A DNA stretch of 44,127 bases. Origin: an uncultured Bacilli bacterium. GTDB taxonomy: Bacteria; Bacillota_I; Bacilli_A; RF39; UBA660. The notes beneath the pieces were generated by a model. The model saw only the letters and a program-made list of their open reading frames with translations, made no database searches and was not told the origin of the DNA. This document shows, piece after piece, positions 42,745-44,127 of this stretch. The number at the start of each line of letters is the position of its first letter. Position 1 is the first letter of the stretch. Where the stretch lies: assembly GCA_934086145.1 (NCBI GenBank), contig CAKOHV010000015.1:1-44127 (forward strand), in the 5' to 3' direction. A program made the translations under genes and the position numbers.

Positions 42745-43314
42745 ATGAATAATATTGAATTAATGAAAAAAGATTTAAAAAATATGATGTCTGATTTTCG
42801 TTATAAACATAGTTTGTCAGTAGCAGATGAAGCTGTTTTGTTAGCTAAAAGATATGGGGTAAATATTGAAGAAGCTTATGAAACTGGGTTATTACATGAT
42901 ATGGCTAAGGAAGTTTCAAGTTCCGAAAATGAAAGAATAATTAATAAATACCATTTAGCAAAAGAGTGGTTAAGTCCTCAAAATGCTAATATTTTACATG
43001 CTATGGTAGGTTCCTATTTAGCAATGGAAAGGTATGACTTAAAGGAAGAAGAAGTTTTGGCAATAAGATATCATGCTATTGGTGATGAAAAAATGGATTT
43101 ATTAGCGAAAATTATTTTTATTGCAGACAAAATAGGACGTCAAAATTTAAATGATAATTTACTTAAAGTAAAAGAATTAGCTTATCAAGATATTGATGAA
43201 GCATTAAAGGAATTTTTAATTTATCAAGCAGCTAATTTAACAAAAAAAGGTGGAAAATTACATGAAAATACTAGTAAATTATTACAAAAATTACAGAATA
43301 AAAATGCTGATTAG
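42745..43314 (+). CDS. yqeK: HD-domain diadenosine tetraphosphatase YqeK
   Basis: 189 residues matching YqeK, which splits Ap4A symmetrically to two ADP. Visible are RYKHSLSVADEAVLLAKRY, the HD pair in TGLLHDMAKE, HAMVGSYLA, the fourth-position YHAIGDEKMDLL and the late Asp in IIFIADKIGRQN. It begins directly after the MBL-Nudix stop (TAAATG). In Bacillota yqeK usually sits after nadD and before rsfS; here neither is near, and a Nudix fusion takes the first place. Confidence 0.92.
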   Translation: MNNIELMKKDLKNMMSDFRYKHSLSVADEAVLLAKRYGVNIEEAYETGLLHDMAKEVSSSENERIINKYHLAKEWLSPQNANILHAMVGSYLAMERYDLKEEEVLAIRYHAIGDEKMDLLAKIIFIADKIGRQNLNDNLLKVKELAYQDIDEALKEFLIYQAANLTKKGGKLHENTSKLLQKLQNKNAD

Positions 43315-43345
43315 TTATAATAGTATTTCATTTGTTAATAGAAAA

Positions 43346-43354
43346 TGATAAAAT
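43346..43354 (+). promoter_or_regulatory. Extended -10 promoter of trmB
   Basis: TGATAAAAT, 33 nt before the trmB start. Confidence 0.45.
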
Positions 43355-43387
43355 ACATTTGATTGCAAATGCTTAGGAGGTATTAAA

Positions 43388-44026
43388 GTGGAATATAATA
43401 AAATAAAAGATGCTAGTAGAATTGTTGGAAGAAGTAACTATGTTGTTGCTAATCCGCAAAGTTGTAAAAATAAATGGTCTTCAATATTTGGAAATAAAAA
43501 TCCAATATGTTTGGAATTAGGAATGGGTAGAGGCGATTTTATCATAAATATGGCGAAAGCTTATCCTAAAATAAATTTCATTGGTTTAGAAATAAATGAT
43601 TCTCAAATGGTAAGAGCAGTTGAAAGACTTAGAGGGCAAAATTTAAGTAATATACGACTTATTAATGCTGATGCAATGGAAATAAGTAATATTTTTGGTA
43701 AAGAAATTGATACAATATATTTGACTTTTTCAGAACCATGGCCGAAAAAAATAGATGAAAAAAAGAGATTTACTCATTTGAATTACTTAAAATTGTATGA
43801 TCGAATTTTCAAAAAAAATAAACATATTATTTTAAAAACAGATAATAAAGGTTTATTTGCTTACTCACTTGAAACTTTATCACAATATTGGTATTCCTTT
43901 AATAGAGTTAGTTTAGATTTACACCATGATGAAAAACCTATTCAAAATATTATGACTGATTTTGAAAAGAAATATTTTGAAGAGGGAAGACCTATCTATT
44001 ATGTTGATGCTAAATTTGAAGAATAA
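43388..44026 (+). CDS. trmB: tRNA (guanine-N7)-methyltransferase
   Basis: Transfers a methyl group from SAM to N7 of G46 in the tRNA variable loop. The 212 residues carry the SAM-binding motif CLELGMGRGDFI, FIGLEINDSQMV, the active-site segment LTFSEPWPKK (Glu where many have Asp) and the closing FEKKYFEEGRPIYY. Length is normal. The start is GTG at 43388 with a strong TAGGAGGT 7 nt before it. An IS3-type element begins about 20 nt after the stop, and no separate terminator is clear. Confidence 0.95.
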   Translation: MEYNKIKDASRIVGRSNYVVANPQSCKNKWSSIFGNKNPICLELGMGRGDFIINMAKAYPKINFIGLEINDSQMVRAVERLRGQNLSNIRLINADAMEISNIFGKEIDTIYLTFSEPWPKKIDEKKRFTHLNYLKLYDRIFKKNKHIILKTDNKGLFAYSLETLSQYWYSFNRVSLDLHHDEKPIQNIMTDFEKKYFEEGRPIYYVDAKFEE

Positions 44027-44045
44027 TTAAAAAAACACGTTTAGT

Positions 44046-44127
44046 TGAACTGAACCCCAAAAGTTGGACAGTTTATAAATAGTTTCTAATTAGAGGATTG
44101 TAGCCTGTAATTTACAGGAGACAGTCC
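44046..44127 (+). mobile_element. Left end of an IS3-family (IS150-like) element, cut by the window edge
   Basis: TGAACTGAACCCCAAAAG and TTGGACA form a terminal repeat of the kind found at IS150-group ends (TG...ACTGACCCC..AAGTTGGACA). It is followed at 44095-44127 by a strong stem (GGATTGT with ACAGTCC, CCTGTAA with TTACAGG), as often seen before orfA in such elements. The transposase would lie beyond the window. Confidence 0.75.

Noticed and set aside
1..44127. Mycoplasma genetic code (TGA as Trp), suggested by the low GC
   Set aside because: Trp is written TGG, and TGA ends genes at sensible places (for example 7983-7985, 29411-29413, 41017-41019).

Overview
The window is very AT-rich and almost all genes lie on the + strand. 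It looks like the chromosome of a low-GC Bacillota, perhaps a small-genome gut Bacilli lineage; this is inferred from composition, a T-box on aspS, a type II-A CRISPR-Cas locus and strong AGGAGG-like ribosome binding sites. TGA ends several genes (for example at 29411-29413 and 41017-41019), so the Mycoplasma genetic code is not in use. No 16S or 23S rRNA is present, so placement stops there.

Layout: 1-80 is a probable IS21-family end. 151-249 is a short stand-alone 5S rRNA. Next come topB and a conserved unknown gene. 3820-9917 is a complete II-A CRISPR-Cas locus: an antisense tracrRNA, then cas9-cas1-cas2-csn2 coupled by short overlaps, then a leader ending in ATTTGAG. 9918-11602 is an array of 26 repeats and 25 spacers. 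After it lies a 5'-damaged HEIAH-motif protein gene. 12.7-22.4 kb is mostly nucleotide and housekeeping metabolism: a DHH-Nudix fusion, a dNMP-kinase-like protein, mtnN, T-box-controlled aspS, a run of small membrane proteins, a deoxyribonucleotidase-like HAD protein and an S66 peptidase. 22.5-26.9 kb is a MarR-controlled heterodimeric ABC exporter with a palindromic operator.

27.1-41.0 kb is the least explained part. Two paralogous four-gene ABC cassettes (permease, ATPase, permease, permease) share the same gene order and the same 11-nt overlap between ATPase and second membrane gene. They flank a protein with a Pro/Gly-rich linker, a DUF2207-type membrane protein, an 1148-residue protein with a C-terminal HD hydrolase domain, and a small secreted protein with a CQGC motif that heads the second cassette. 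41.1-44.0 kb holds a Nudix-like protein, an MBL-Nudix fusion, yqeK and trmB. The window closes inside the left end of an IS3-family element.

How the parts work together: cas9 appears to be transcribed through the whole tracrRNA gene in antisense, so guide RNA and nuclease expression are probably linked. Several otherwise separate genes act on nucleotides (two Nudix fusions, a Nudix-like protein, MtnN, YqeK, the HAD protein, the dNMP-kinase-like protein). Many promoters are of the extended -10 kind (TGNTATAAT) with weak -35 boxes.
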